Shown here: positions 31,494-44,229 of the stretch, piece by piece | Layout of the letters: the number at the start of each line of letters is the position of its first letter | Position numbering within the stretch: position 1 is the stretch's first letter | Origin: Trichobilharzia szidati | Taxonomy: Eukaryota; Platyhelminthes; Trematoda; Strigeidida; Schistosomatidae | Assembly (NCBI GenBank): GCA_944472155.2 | Contig: OX235273.1 | Span: forward strand, 33,267,204-33,331,203 | Reading direction: 5' to 3' | Length of the DNA stretch: 64,000 nt | Program-made: the position numbers and the translations under genes | Notes under the pieces: generated by a model | The model's database searches: none | What the model was told of the DNA's origin: nothing | What the model saw: the letters and a program-made list of their open reading frames with translations, nothing else

Positions 31494-34400
31494 CTGGGTG
31501 AAGTAGAATTCAAAAGAAATGTATTACAGAAAATTTAATAATTACAACCATAAATCAATTATTAATTCACAGATTTAGTGTCAAAACAACAGACAAAAAT
31601 AAGCATTCAAAATAAGTGCCACAATATAATATATTTTGATGTGGTTCCGTTTACTCAACTGGATGGCTTAATTGCAAAGCTCTTACTGTCTCTGTCATCT
31701 AAAAAATTGCTAGTAGAGTTGAGGTGGATGAAAAAACATCCTTGGTATTTAAAAAGCCAAGCTAGTGTAAGCCAATTTCTAACACACAAGCAGACGATGA
31801 GATGTTAGCATTGGGCTAGCCAAGTTCAGTTCCACAACGCCTAGTAGAAAACAAGATATTGTTGAAGGAAAGAAAAATCTTTCCGAAAGATTATTCTATA
31901 CATAAATAGATCAACTCATACTACAAAATGCATAATCATACGTGATTCACGTAAATCTATGTGACATGACAAAGTAAAATCTACCATTTAGTACCGCCTA
32001 TGTCAGTGCGGGTACAAAACGTTCGTGTGGCATTTGGCAACTTCAGTCATCTCTAGGGTAGACGTGATATTCAACTACCTATTAAACGTAGTGTGCACTG
32101 AGCAGGAGTTCTCTTTGTCCTCCTTTATGGAGATATGAAAAGCCTAGCTGTCTTTGACCGCAGACATTTGCGTTCTATTTCCCGTGTTAAGTGCTACAAT
32201 TGGGTCAGTACTATCTAGGTTAAGCGTCGAGTGTTGCATAAGCAGAGCAAGTCAATCGATAAGGTTAGGAAGCTATACCGATTAAGATGACAAAGACACG
32301 TGTTGCGCATGCCCAGCCACCGACTTCTCCGATGAGCAACGTTAGCTGGGTTAGAGGTGGTTAGACCAAAACCTGGAATCAATCCATGAAGTCTTTGACA
32401 ATAGGTCGGAGTCACGTAGGGAAACAGGTTTACTGTTTGGGGTCGTCGGGATGCTAAGAACCTACAGTTGGAAACAATTGGTGACATGGCTCGAAACGTT
32501 CATACTTCCCTATTCTTTCACCCTCATATTCTTTTGAGTCTTTTTTCTCTTTTGTCTCCTTTTTGGTGCTACATGTAATGTGGTAACTTGAAATGATGCA
32601 CTTCTGTACAAAGTTGTAAGTTGAAACTCAGTCAGTCATTATGTCAGCTACCTCTTGATGACTAAGAGCGAAAGACGCTAATGGGTTCCACATCTTTTTC
32701 AACGTGCCGTAAGTCACTTACATTAAACCATCCACTAGCTAGTATATACACCTTGTTTCGTAATCCACTAATTATGATGACTATTGTCTCTACTATACTT
32801 CATTAGTACAACTCAACTAATTATTTATATATGGGGGAATAAGCCATAATACAGTACGTCCAGTGTTGCACAATTTCAGATCTGAATGTATATTATATCA
32901 TTTGGTTGCAGTGTGTAAGATAGTAGAAAGCTTCAGCCTCAAACCTGCAGTCAACTAATTTAGTTTGTCCTGAACAACTGCATAGCAAGTATGAGTCATC
33001 AAGTGCAAGTGCACATAGCTGTTGGCTGAGTTAACTCCTCTCTATTTGACTTTCAGGTTTTTGAAAGAATTTTCCAAGCACAAATTTTTAGTTTCACGTT
33101 TAGGTGGAAAACTATGCTCACTCTGAGTTAAGCTTAATTTTGCTAAAAATGTATGAAGCGTGACGATACGGCAATCAACAGGCGAAAGATGCTGCCAGAA
33201 CTATCAAGTGAAAACTGAAATTTATTTTGAATCTTACATATTCGAATACCCTAATAACGTTCTAGATAAAATCAGCCATAGGGGGTTTTTAACACTAACC
33301 AGCAATGAAAGGAAATACAGCGCGGCAAATTGACAAGTGTATCTACCAGTCAGGATGATAAAAGGATAATAACGTAAAATTATTACTAAAAAATAACGCA
33401 GCTGTTGAAAATAACTCAGTCAACTCACCTTTTCAACTCCATCCGTGTAAAGATCAGCCATTTTATTCTGAACAGATAACAGCTGCTGGGTAACACTCTT
33501 ATGATCCGTTTCCAATTTGCGACGATCAGTTGTAAATTGTGCACTATTTTTCGACGCCTTGTATTTTAATAGAATATCTTCGTAAGACTGATATAGAGAA
33601 GAACGACGACTCAGTAAGGCTTGAGCTTCGTCTACCAGAGTTTGCGCTCGAAGGCGTAGTTCACTTTTTTCATCCTATGTTAGAAAGTTAAATCACGAAG
33701 GTATTTTGATTGCAAAAGACTAAACAACAGACTTACTATATAGGTTTCGAGTAACGTTGCAGAACAACAAAGTTCAGGTCAGTTGCATAATGAGCACAGC
33801 TATGTGACACGCAACGTGCACTCACAATTCTCTGAACTTAAGCTCGGTAGCAAGCAAGTGTACCTGATTTTCCTATCCCAAAGTACCTAACCCCTATGAC
33901 AACATTTCTAACTTATATGACAGAAAACCAATATAAGTGCAATTCCCAAGGTAAAAGTTGAAGCAAACTGTTGAGAGCATATTAAAAACGGCTAAGCTTT
34001 TCGTTCATCATATTTTGCATAAGAAATTCTTCTGTTAAAGAAATAATGGAAACGACTTAGTTCTAGTTAAATCAGCTACCTTTGATGGGTTTTCTTTCCA
34101 CCTGCCACTATGAACACTGGGTACAAGTAGTAGTCCCACAAACACGCTCTAAGTCACATTTTATTTCCAGTGGAGTTAAGTGATACAGATTTTTGACACC
34201 CGTTGCCACTTGCAAAGCCTAATCACTCATTGGAAATCGAATACCAGCTGGTCACAATTAACAAGTGATGTGACTTGTTGGCTTAAGCACTTGGCTTTCA
34301 ACCAATGGGTACTGAATTCGAATCTCACTCCACCTACTTCACTCTGGGCAAATCAGTATTATCAACAACCCTCACAGAATCAGTGTAACTCACTTCACGG

Positions 34401-37400
34401 CACAACTAACTAGTGTCCAATCAAAGTACCGTTGGCTTTTACTGCCTACCCTCTAAAGGGACTGCCATGTAAGCGGTCTTAGGTATACATTCAAGTCAGT
34501 TAAAGAATACCATAAACCTCCACAAAACACGTTATTCTGGTAATATTGGGGTTAGTTAAATGAAAACAAAGGATGAGCAGTCCAAAATGATCTACCAGTC
34601 AACGATCTTGTTGATTATTTGTTCAACTTGTATGAGCAAATGTAAGTTCTCTGTCTGAAATCCACGTGGACATCGGTAATCATGGTAGCATGCTTTATAT
34701 ATATGGTTAGGGACCAACCGTCCTGGAACAAATGTATCTTAACTGCAATCTCACATTTTTCGTCTCATATATCGGTGTGTGCAACTTGACCGAATGGCTC
34801 TTATTTTCTTGTTTCCCTGTTTATTTTTCTGACACCGTAGAAGACTTATTTTGCCTTAGATCGTTTAGTTGGAGCCCCTTAATCATGCAAGTCACTGGCT
34901 TTACACAGTATAACATATGGGTCAATATAAGTTAGTGACTGCGTAGTACTTTTTTCAGATATTTTTTGGGAAGAACACGGAAATAATGAATATCACTTGA
35001 AAAGCAAATGACTCCTGACTAGTCTACTTTTATTTATCACACTATTGCATACTTCTTGTAAATGCTTCAATCAAAAATAATAGCAAGTAAGTACTATGGT
35101 CACCTGAATCTAGGTTTTTGAGTTTAGAGGTTAAATAATGCAATCAGTAAAAAAAACCACGGGAAATTACCTTATAAATTGAAAAGTCCAAGCGAACATA
35201 AATTATTATGGCAACGAAGATGCACAAGAACGCTACAATCAGCATCAATGGTTCTCGAAGAATCAGTGCGAGATTGAAACGGTACCTTACCTACAATAAT
35301 TATATTAAATCAACGAAATCATTTACCTCAAAATCTTGAATGTGTTCTTCAACAAGATTATCACCTTTTGTCACAATTACGGTACGACCTGTAGTATCTA
35401 AGTACGTCTTCATATTCTCAAAATATTGATCACGAACGGGGAAAGGCGGAACAAAGTGAATATCAGACACGGCTTCAGGTAGGACTATTTTTAGTGTCAG
35501 ATTTTGAATCACTTGATTCTCATAAACATGATCAACGAACCGCATTGCAAGGGCGAACTGAGAACCTAACACAGGAGATTTGGACAAATAAAAAGTAACT
35601 TTATGTAGAAATAGTCAGGATAATTTACTTGTAACAGTGCACAATATAACAAATAATTCGCCAATTTATAAGTCAACATTAGTCACCTATGTGGTGAACA
35701 AGATTAAGTAGGTATCAACCTAAAAAACAGACAGAACCAGCTCACAATGGTATATATTACAAATTTTAAAAAAACCTATTTTCTTTTAGCAAGGCTTAAC
35801 AGACCACTAGTGGAAATATAGTTTTTCTACAGTAACTGCATGAGATAGAGCCCCTAAGAATTTAACGATTCAAAAATTACGATGAACATGTTGCTGGGTT
35901 TTATTTGCTAAGCTAATGCATACAAGATTGTTCCTAATAATATTTTAAAGATTGACAATCCAGTAGAGTGATTAACATAAACGATTATGTAGCTGTACTG
36001 GGCCCCAAAACAACAGTAATTAACAAATGCCTGAAATACTTGTGAATGATCAATAAGCAGAATTTGATACCCGGCGTATCAACAAGCAGTAATATAGCCA
36101 ATTCTAAGCTACTTAAATATGTTATACGACCATGGTGGTTGCCCAGTTAATTGCGACATATAACTGGCATAAAACTGTAAGTCGAATGTCACGTACTAAC
36201 AGTTAGACAGTCATTTGACTTGCCAGTTACTTTTGTGTAAACATCCGCCACTTACGGTTAACTGCACATCTTCGCTATTCTGTCTACTTCATGTATAAAC
36301 ACTCAGGTTAGACATTTTATCTTACACGTTAAAATCGTTCGGTATGTTTGTCTTTATTTGAACGACAACTGCTTCGCATATATTGCTGTTATACTTTTGT
36401 ATTCTTATACATCAAAAGTCAGAGCGAAACTCAGATTCTAACTTGTTAGTATAGACAGAGGACTAAGATGTCTGTAGGCTAATTAAATCCGACACGCGCT
36501 CCACTAAATCCAAGTCAGGGAATAATCAGATCAACTTAAAATAAGAGCGACATCCGAACAGATCTCTGCAACTGCAAATGAGTATATTGCTAGGCACCCT
36601 AAAATGCAACTGAATTACGTACCACTGGGTTAACGTGGATTGAGTTACCAGGTCTTATATGAGATAGTAATAATCACTCTCCTAATTACTACGGTTGGAT
36701 TGATACTAAACAACATATGTAATAATTGGGGATCTGATAGATGAGCCATCATCTTTCACTAATACTCCCACTGTTAGTTTTGATGCTAACAAAGTTATGT
36801 GTGTGGCTGTTTTATGAGCTGTGGTGCTCATGAGCACAAATCCTCGGTAGTGGGACCTGTCTTCATAATGCTGATGAGAATAACTTGCATGACTTTCGGA
36901 TCCGAGACTAATGAGTTAACTTATGTCCCGACCTCCTGCCAAATGAAATTTTAGTGAGACTGGTACATCGGTAGTTAAAAACGTGGCAGTTTCTGTCAGC
37001 TTGTCTGTTAACACAGACTAGATGGATGGGAAAGCCTTAGAGGAACTTGAGAACATTTACAAGTGCCACATACCCTTTTATACCATAGTCAACAAAATAA
37101 TCCTTATACATCTTGAAAGGGCAGTCAGATAAGGTAAGGACAAGGAAATGCATCTTCGAAACTGAGAGACCAAAAACTTGCACACAAAATATGAAAAGCA
37201 ATGTGCGGGACTATATAAACCATCTCAAAAGCAAGTCAGACTTTGACACAGAAGATACTTAGAAACACTGGATTATATTTAAAATACGAAGTTGGTGGAA
37301 TCACAAGAAGAAAAAGCTGAAAATCCACTGAATTGCTTTAGAAAGATGCTTTCGTTAACAATAAAATATATAATGAGCACTGCCACTATCCATTATGTTC

Positions 37401-39206
37401 ACGTCAGTGAGGACTGGAAGTCAATAATCATTAACTGGAATCAGCTTTCTGACGACTTTCCGTGATATGAACAATAAAAATTTCGCCAAGGTATTCAGTT
37501 TTACCTAAGATTTGGACAGATGTAACGACTTGTCTAACAGTCTAAATCTGGTGTATAATTACAACTTATTCATTTAACGAGCTTAACAGGTTGTCACTAA
37601 ATTAGTGATGAGGTTGAGGGTCTTTGTCAACTGTTCACTCCCACTAAAAGATTATCACAGAGAATTTTGAAAGCAAGAATTAAATCACCTACGAGTGGCA
37701 CCTATCAAGACTGAGGTGGAAGCTCTTTGAGTTCACTTCAAAAGGAAAATCGATTCTTTAGAGGCATGCACTCCCAGGACTGACGCAAAGTACGAAGTCC
37801 CATCGCCATTGTTATTTGAAAACTTGACTCCGGTTGACTAGAAATAACATGTATGCCAACTAACTGGTTTCCACACAGGACTTTCTGTGAAAGTACACCA
37901 GTTTTATTTGCCAAACTCGAAGGATTACCTAAAGGAAGACAAAAGAGAGGTGTCCTAACAATCTAAATCGATTTAACTTTTGAACCTCCTCAGTTAACTT
38001 CGTCCTTCACCTAATCTCGACATTACCTACCCTATTATACAACGTAACACGGAAGATAAGACAAACATGTATACTCAATACCATACATAAATGAAATTAG
38101 ACTTGATACTACCATCACTTTGTGGAGGAAATATGCAATCACAAGCTTACAACACTGCTGAAATAAAGCACACAATATGAACTTACCACTGCGATAGAGG
38201 AACTCATAGGCTGGAATGTTGTATCCTAATGTATAACGTGTTTTCCATCCACCCATCAACGGAAAACGTGGGACTAATGTTACCTCCACAGAGTCCAACG
38301 AATCGCTTACTGTACTTGTGCTTATATTTCCAATTTCATCACGATAGTAAATATCCTTTGCAGATGCCGGAAGAGATGTTTTAAGAGAATTGACAGCTAG
38401 CTGCTGACCTATTCCATAATCAAAATCTAGACGAGAAAAAGGACCGCGCAACTTTGCACCCATATTCACAACTTCAAGCGTCTCTTCAACAGCAATGTTC
38501 CCCCAATGAGATACTTCAATGAGGCGAGTCATTTCAGTAACTATCAGGAAAGGAACATTATGTTCAAAGTGCAGAACAAGAGGCTCCTGTGTATTTATTA
38601 GTAAAATATAAAAAACCTACCATGGAGAAGGCTGGTTGCTTTTCAAAAGGACCGTAGACAATATTGTTTCCGCTCACAATAGGTTGTTTGGACGTTACAG
38701 TGTGAGTTAGAATCTGTCCTTTCGGCAAATGAACATTTGTTAGCTGACTGTCGGTGGGGTAGGGTGAAAAAAAGTACACATTCCCCTTGAATTTAACTGA
38801 CTGTTTGTCAGACTGGCGAATTTCGGAAGGTCTTGGTTCCAAAACCCCAGTTAACACAACATCTACTAACACGCGTGAAGGTTGTGAAGATGGTTTTCCG
38901 AGACTTATAACGTATGTATTTGGCTTCCCTGAAGTTGGTTTTACTGGAATATTTTTTCCCGTTTTACTGTCCCCAAGCTGAAACGTATATATTCTAGAAA
39001 AGGCAACATACCGATGCGCTGATAAAAGCTAGGTGTTGATTATCCTTTTCTTCAACAACAAACTGATACTCGGAGGGGGTTTCGCTGAGTGAAATATCAT
39101 GATTTATCCTGACGACACTGCCTCTAATGCGTATTGAGCGTGTTACGTTAACATTCCTTAGGCTTAACGCAGGAGATAACAAAAGCAGACTTAATAACCA
39201 CAACAT
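31311..39206 (-). CDS. RPN1: Ribophorin I, oligosaccharyltransferase subunit 1
   Basis: Seven exons (39206-39012, 38977-38621, 38586-38187, 35565-35327, 35290-35171, 33674-33429, 31493-31311) join in phase to 579 codons plus TAG; human ribophorin I is 607. The product is a type I ER membrane protein of the OST complex that N-glycosylates nascent proteins beside the translocon. Seen: a signal peptide (MLWLLSLLLLSPALS), the lumenal core with the conserved EVSHWGNIAVEE and YYRDEIGN motifs, one membrane segment in exon 5 followed by RLDFSIYK, and a coiled-coil cytosolic tail. All junctions have GT-AG ends. Introns are 34, 34, 2621, 36, 1496 and 1935 nt. No frame damage was seen, so the gene looks functional. 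Confidence 0.96.
32030..32650 (+). mobile_element. SR3-like RTE 3' fragment in RPN1 intron 6
   Basis: Plus strand: LRSISRVKCYN, then HVLRMPSHRLLR, WGRRDAKNLQLETIGDMAR and the family's 3' end. Opposite to the RPN1 strand. Frameshifted. Confidence 0.85.
33429..33674 (-). CDS. RPN1: RPN1 exon 6
   Basis: 82 codons of charged, heptad-like cytosolic sequence (RLRAQTLVDEAQALLSRR to MADLYTDGVEK). Acceptor ATAG, donor GTGAGT. Confidence 0.93.
34260..34330 (+). repeat. tRNA-like SINE remnant
   Basis: TTGGCTTAAGCACTTGGC followed at 34315 by ATTCGAATCTC resembles Pol III A and B boxes. It lies in RPN1 intron 5. Weak. Confidence 0.3.
35171..35290 (-). CDS. RPN1: RPN1 exon 5 (membrane segment)
   Basis: 40 codons: FNLALILREP, the membrane helix LMLIVAFLCIFVAIIIYV and RLDFSIYK. 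Intron 4 before it is 36 nt. Confidence 0.95.
35327..35565 (-). CDS. RPN1: RPN1 exon 4
   Basis: 239 nt. It begins with the two bases that finish the split Gly codon, then SQFALAMRFVDHVYENQV to VEEHIQDFE. The 2621-nt intron before it holds no recognised element. Confidence 0.94.
35566..38186. other. RPN1 intron 3
   Basis: 2621 bp. No long frame and no recognised transposon, unlike most of the window; older elements may be beyond recognition. Confidence 0.7.
38187..38586 (-). CDS. RPN1: RPN1 exon 3
   Basis: 400 nt with the most conserved part: EMTRLIEVSHWGNIAVEE, the GPFSRLDFD segment, YYRDEIGNIST and PLMGGWKTRYTLGYN. Ends in phase 1 before GTAAGT. Intron 2 is 34 nt. Confidence 0.95.
38621..38977 (-). 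CDS. RPN1: RPN1 exon 2
   Basis: 119 codons of the lumenal domain, including TDSQLTNVHLPKGQILTHT. Acceptor TTTCAG, donor GTAGGT. Phase 0 at both ends. Intron 1 is only 34 nt. Confidence 0.94.
39012..39206 (-). CDS. RPN1: RPN1 exon 1
   Basis: 65 codons with the signal peptide. The start at 39206 is chosen because it places MLWLLSLLLLSPALS at the N-terminus; an upstream in-frame ATG at 39272 would add 22 residues before it. Donor GGTATGT. Confidence 0.93.
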
Positions 39207-39744
39207 TCGGATTTCCACACTTGCAATCAACACATAGGCAGTTGAGGTGTACGTAAACAAACAAGTGCACAATGCTCAATATCTAGTTTAACATTTTACA
39301 TTTCGCTGTTTTCATGTCATTAAGAATACCAAGACTTAGGTCTTTATTAATCTGCTCAATATGCAGTACAGTAATGGTTCACTCTCAATCTGAATGAATC
39401 AACATGAAGTGCTGCTACGACGTCCTGCTACTGAAAACTCTACTGGTTCATAATTGAAAGCACGTCATCTCAAGTGATCAGTTTGGGAATGCATAACGAA
39501 ACAGGGTGAATTAGCACATAAACCTTTATGTAAAATACTGGATGCTAAAAAGAAGTCACTACCCAACAGCCGACATGAAAGCAGGAATAATTTTAGTTAA
39601 TCCCTTCTCTCCTTATGCAGGAAGTATGGTATTTCTGTCATCGATTTTAGCCCACCCTTTGCACTCTATCTAACACGTCATTCTCACAAATGAAGTGTGA
39701 ACTGGTTGCTTGGATAGCGAATTCCAAACAAGGTTCATACGTAT

Positions 39745-40060
39745 TACTATTCCCTAACGTTACCAGTGGAACATGAGCTTCTAAAGAACTACATTTCACC
39801 CTTGTCTCTGTAATTCTTTCTAGCTAGCTCCAGGACTGACGATAGGATTTCATTTTCACTTCACATGATCTCGTGTCACTCCCGGGCCAACGTCCAGTTC
39901 GTCGTTTCTCATTTGGGTTTCACCTGACGACCTGTCTAATGCGTGATATCACTCAGAAGTCTCCAAAACATGTTTTCTATCAACCTCCATTTCCTCCGAC
40001 ATATTTGTTGGGCAGTATGTTCTCGATTGCTTCGTTCACAACTAAAGTTGCTTTCTTTTA
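39745..40060 (-). mobile_element. SR2-like RTE 3' fragment
   Basis: Minus strand with the SR2 C-terminal and 3' signatures (GAAGCTCATGTTCCACTGG, TCATGTGAAG, the GTCGTTCTC-type segment). Degraded. It starts about 540 bp upstream of the RPN1 start. Confidence 0.75.
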
Positions 40061-40089
40061 ATGCTCTCAATCAGGTGAGGTGGGCCAGG

Positions 40090-40374
40090 CTAAACATTCA
40101 GCAGATAGTGTGGAAAGAGACCTGGTATAATAGAATAAATGACCACAGAGCAATCAGGAGATTTATTTCCGGTTGAATCTAACCGAAGACGAGTTTGGAG
40201 CCGTTCCGGGAACAAAACTAACTGGTCTCCTGAAATTGGTGAGCCCGATGTTATCCATGCTGACTCAGTCCCCTCTCGCTCCACATGGTAATCCAGCTTT
40301 TGATATGCTACATGGACATCTTTTCTGCTATCAACTACATAAAAGCAATAATCCTTGTCACTTACTATCTACAG
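40090..40374 (-). other. Unidentified open segment
   Basis: After an acceptor-like AACCTGTAG (minus strand), about 94 codons are open from IVSDKDYCFYVVDSRKDV to FPHYLLNV and TAG. No family was recognised. It could be a host exon, an old element, or chance. Confidence 0.3.
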
Positions 40375-40380
40375 GTTACA

Positions 40381-42849
40381 CTTTCTGGAAGCTACTTCAA
40401 GTTAATTTGGTGAAAGTATACAAACTGTTTTTATAAGAAGACCGCTAGCAGCAGAACAGAAACAAACCAGAGCGAGTTTTGATTCATTCTGACATCTTTA
40501 TCAGTACATCTCATGTGGCCATCCTTACCTATAATCGGTCGTTAACTCCACAAACACTTAACACTGTTACATAGCTAGCGTAAGTCTTATAGTTCATTGA
40601 ATGCATTAAGCTTAAGTGTACTTTTGCTCAACATGTGCTAGTTTTCTAAATTATGGCAAGTTGCATTCATATAGACATAAGAGTTTAATCTTCGAACTCT
40701 GAGGTTTTCTTCACACGTCGCAGCACTGATGATGTCTACCATAACGATCTTGGAAACCTTTTAGCTACTCTGGTAAAACGAAATCAATCTCATCCAACCT
40801 GGTGGCCAGACTGCAACCAACACCGCTCCAAATAGCGAAGGGAGGATGTAACACTTATGTCTCTTAAGGGGTATATTCATCAATAGCAGTATGAGCGGTG
40901 TATAGGTACACACAATCAAACCGCACCGCTGCTGCCGGTCATTTGTTCTTTTAAAATTCACATGTCCGCGTTGAGATCCGATCCGCAAGCATAAACGAAT
41001 TGACTGTTGAGGGCGAAATGGTTGAGATTCAGTTGGGCTGACAATTTTCATTGATGCCCTACAACGACTCCCGCAAAAACTATGGCGAATGTCTTGGCTG
41101 CTGGGGAGGGTGTTGTTCGTACGGCATCCACTTGCATACCTAGCACCAATGACTGTGTCTACTTGTAACCCACCCAGCTTATGTTGGAGCAATGCCGACG
41201 CAGTGAATTATCACCCTGCTCCTCGCCGAATACCATTCGATGAATTTAGGACAATCACCAATTGATCCAATTACAAATTTATGAGAGTCAAGTCGACTTC
41301 AGAGGCGAGAGCAATGAGATCTTACCCGAAATCACGTAACAGAAAAAGGAGACGACAAATAAACAGGACGAAAGTAGGCAACAATTCCATTGTAAAAAAC
41401 CTTCACACACATACACACAGCAGAAATATATGCGTGGAGCACTCCATAAAAATCTACCCGCTAAGAACCGCTGAATTCACAGCCGCACGTCTGCAATCCC
41501 CCTAAGATTGACGATTGAGTGTTTGAAATTCCCCCAATGGACCCATTTCGAGCCTCTTCCTCTTGTTTACATCTTCAACCCCCAATGATCCCACGCTCAT
41601 GGCATTATGTCGTCGGAGACATATGACCGTCACGCTTTTCCAGTACTCTGTTGACCTTTAATCACAAATTACTTCCCTCTGTCGACAAATCTGTCTCCTT
41701 CAGGAATGGAGTATAAGGTGCTGGAGAATTTACAGTTACTTTGCAATCCTCAGAATATTATCACATTTAGGATCTACGTTCTCGTCTAAACAAACGCTGA
41801 TTTTGATTCGTTTCCTCTGCAGCCGGGAAGGTAAGCGTCTGACGATTACTCCAAGAACAGAGCTTGAGTTCGAATCGTTCATACAATTCAGGTACATCAA
41901 ATAGCTTTCGCAAATCATCAGATTGCTTTAAAACAAGGTGAGATCTTTGGGATCATCCCTCAACTGCCGGTCATGTTAAACACACATCTGATAATCATTG
42001 AAGACCTTCCGAATCTTTGGTGCAACATAAGCCTTCATTCTCTATACCCATCCTTTGGAGATGAGAATTTAAGACATTGTTTCGCTTTAATAGCAGCACC
42101 AGTACAATGGCCCAGTAAAGACACCCACCTTGCACCGTCATTTAGCCTAACATCATCCAAAATTAATCCAATCTCCTTCAAAAAAGGAGGCAGTCTGCTG
42201 GATTCTCCACTAAGCATCGTAACTCAGATTTACAATACTTACGGAAAATCCTTTTGCGACTGCCTCGTTCCTCAAAACACACCTACCCTTGTAGGGCCTC
42301 TACAGCACAGTATACTACGCCCACTGAGGCGTAGTAAGAAAATGAGAAGTTCGGAAGAATAGAGTAAGCAGCCAATTGGGATCTGTATCTTCCTCATGAA
42401 TTGTACGGCTTCCTTGCACACTGAATAACGAATGCACTTCCATGTTAAACTATAAAACTCAAGTCTCAAAGTCGTGTGATTACAATTGATATGATTATGA
42501 ACAATAAATTTTGTTCAAAACGTCATCCAGTAAATAATACTGTTTCACTCTGTGATATATTTAATAAACAAACTAATATGGAATGCACTTCCATGTCTTC
42601 GACTGGGTATTCCCCGCCGTACTCGTCCTTTGATGTGCTTTCGGAAATAAATTTTCATTAACGCCACTGGTCTTTCACAATATTACGAGTCGTCGGTCAG
42701 CAATTTGAATAATTGTTCGGTTTCTAAATTGATGAATCTGTTTCGTCCACATTTTGCCTTCAATTCTGTACAGTTGAATATGGTCTATATGCATGTTTTG
42801 TTTTTGGTCATTTTTCGGATGTTTTTTTACCCATCAAAATGGACCATTT
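40381..42849. other. Mostly unassigned region
   Basis: It contains a 57-codon minus-strand open stretch at 41940-41770 (LRKLFDVPELYERFELKLCS) and a 129-codon plus-strand frame at 41973-42362, neither recognised. Some of it may be leader sequence of the Gypsy remnant that follows. Confidence 0.4.
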
Positions 42850-44165
42850 GCCAAGCTCAGAAACTGACTTTAAAAACTCTACTTCTGAGGAGGTGGAACC
42901 TTGGCAACTGCCAGAGTTAGGCTGTCTGGATTTGATCCGTATGACTCAGAACTATGTTTCGCACAAATAGAGCACTGCTTTGAAGGGCGCATCATCAAGT
43001 CTGAGACCACCAGATATACGAGCGTGTTCTCATTTACCTTATGAGATCATTGAGGAGGTGCGAAACCCTGTACTTCAGCCCTCCAGTGGGAAGCCATACA
43101 CAGTTTTTGAGTGTGAGGTGACAAAAGATCTATGTGGGGAAACCACCTTATCGAACCCTCGCTCCATTTGAAAACTTGGGGTATATTTCCCCATCACATT
43201 TCCCGGGCTATCTGCAGCATCTTTTATGGAACTGCAGTTTGCGAGAGTCTGTAAGATGCAAGGCCTTCCGGGTATTTCCAACAGGCGCTAGACGCCCGAG
43301 CCTCTGATCCTTCTCTTAAACACTCATCACTGGCAGGATTTTGGAAAGGTGACTTACAATAGGGCAACCGAACTTCGTGAGTGTGAGCAAAGACTCAATA
43401 ATCTCAGAACTAGTGGCCAGCGTTAGATCACTGGCGGAACAACTAGCACAAATACGGCTAACACAGGACGGAAAAGGTGTATCGCCCAATGCAGCATGTT
43501 CATGGTCAAAGAGTAGACACCTACGAATAAGATCAAAAGAGTAATTCTGTTGGTATAACTGGAGGTTTCGTGCACAGCCAAAAAATACAGCCAACTACGC
43601 GCTTGACCTAAATGACCTCGCAAGTAACAGGGAAAAGATTTACCCTTTCTCAGGCAGCGACTAATGTAAGGGGTGTCCAGACAGCCCACTCTGCATGAAG
43701 GATAAAATATGGCACAGATTTCTCGGTTGATGCGAGAACTGCAGTCAGTATCATACTAAATGCAAGTGCAAGGCCAGGACGACTAAGGACCACCGTCGCA
43801 CCACAGGCCACCATTAAAATCCAGGCTGTGACTTTCAGGGAAGAAATACTGACGCTTCACCTCGGGCTTAAGCGACAGCTTCCATGGCTGTTCGTTATGT
43901 TTGGTTTAAGACTAGTAATCGTCAGCATCGACTTCCCGGAAAGATATGATTTATCAGTATATCCTCAAAGAAGACGATCAACAATAAGAGATACCCCTTG
44001 GTGTACGATTGGCAGAGCAATCAAGCACTTTTCGTTGAATTTGGTCCAATTTCCGCCAGAATCAACTGAAAGGCTTCAGAAAATACAACTGGAATTCCCA
44101 GACCCTACGGAAAATAACTCCCACACAGTGCTGATGACGAATTCTCACTTGGATCAATCGGTAAA
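42850..44165 (+). mobile_element. Degraded Gypsy gag and protease
   Basis: Plus strand: GFDPYDSELCFAQIEHCFEG and then YEIIEEVRNPVLQPSSGKPY (42980-43100) are the capsid region of a Gypsy gag. About 600 bp later come FLVDARTAVSII, a protease core with DTG changed to DAR, and TFREEILTLHLGLKRQLPWLF to DFPERYDLSVYPQRRR (43820-43980). Many stops and shifts. It is cut off by the CR1-like element. Confidence 0.8.
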
Positions 44166-44229
44166 CCGAGAGTTATAGTACCTAACTAGTACCACTAGTA
44201 CCTAGTACCACTAGGCCGCGCCTAACTTA

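Noticed and set aside
39206..39272. Upstream ATG of RPN1 at 39272
   Set aside because: It would put 22 residues before the signal peptide; the ATG at 39206 starts directly with a typical signal sequence.
41973..42362. 129-codon plus-strand frame as a gene
   Set aside because: No recognised domain, no splice context, and long open frames also exist on the opposite strand.
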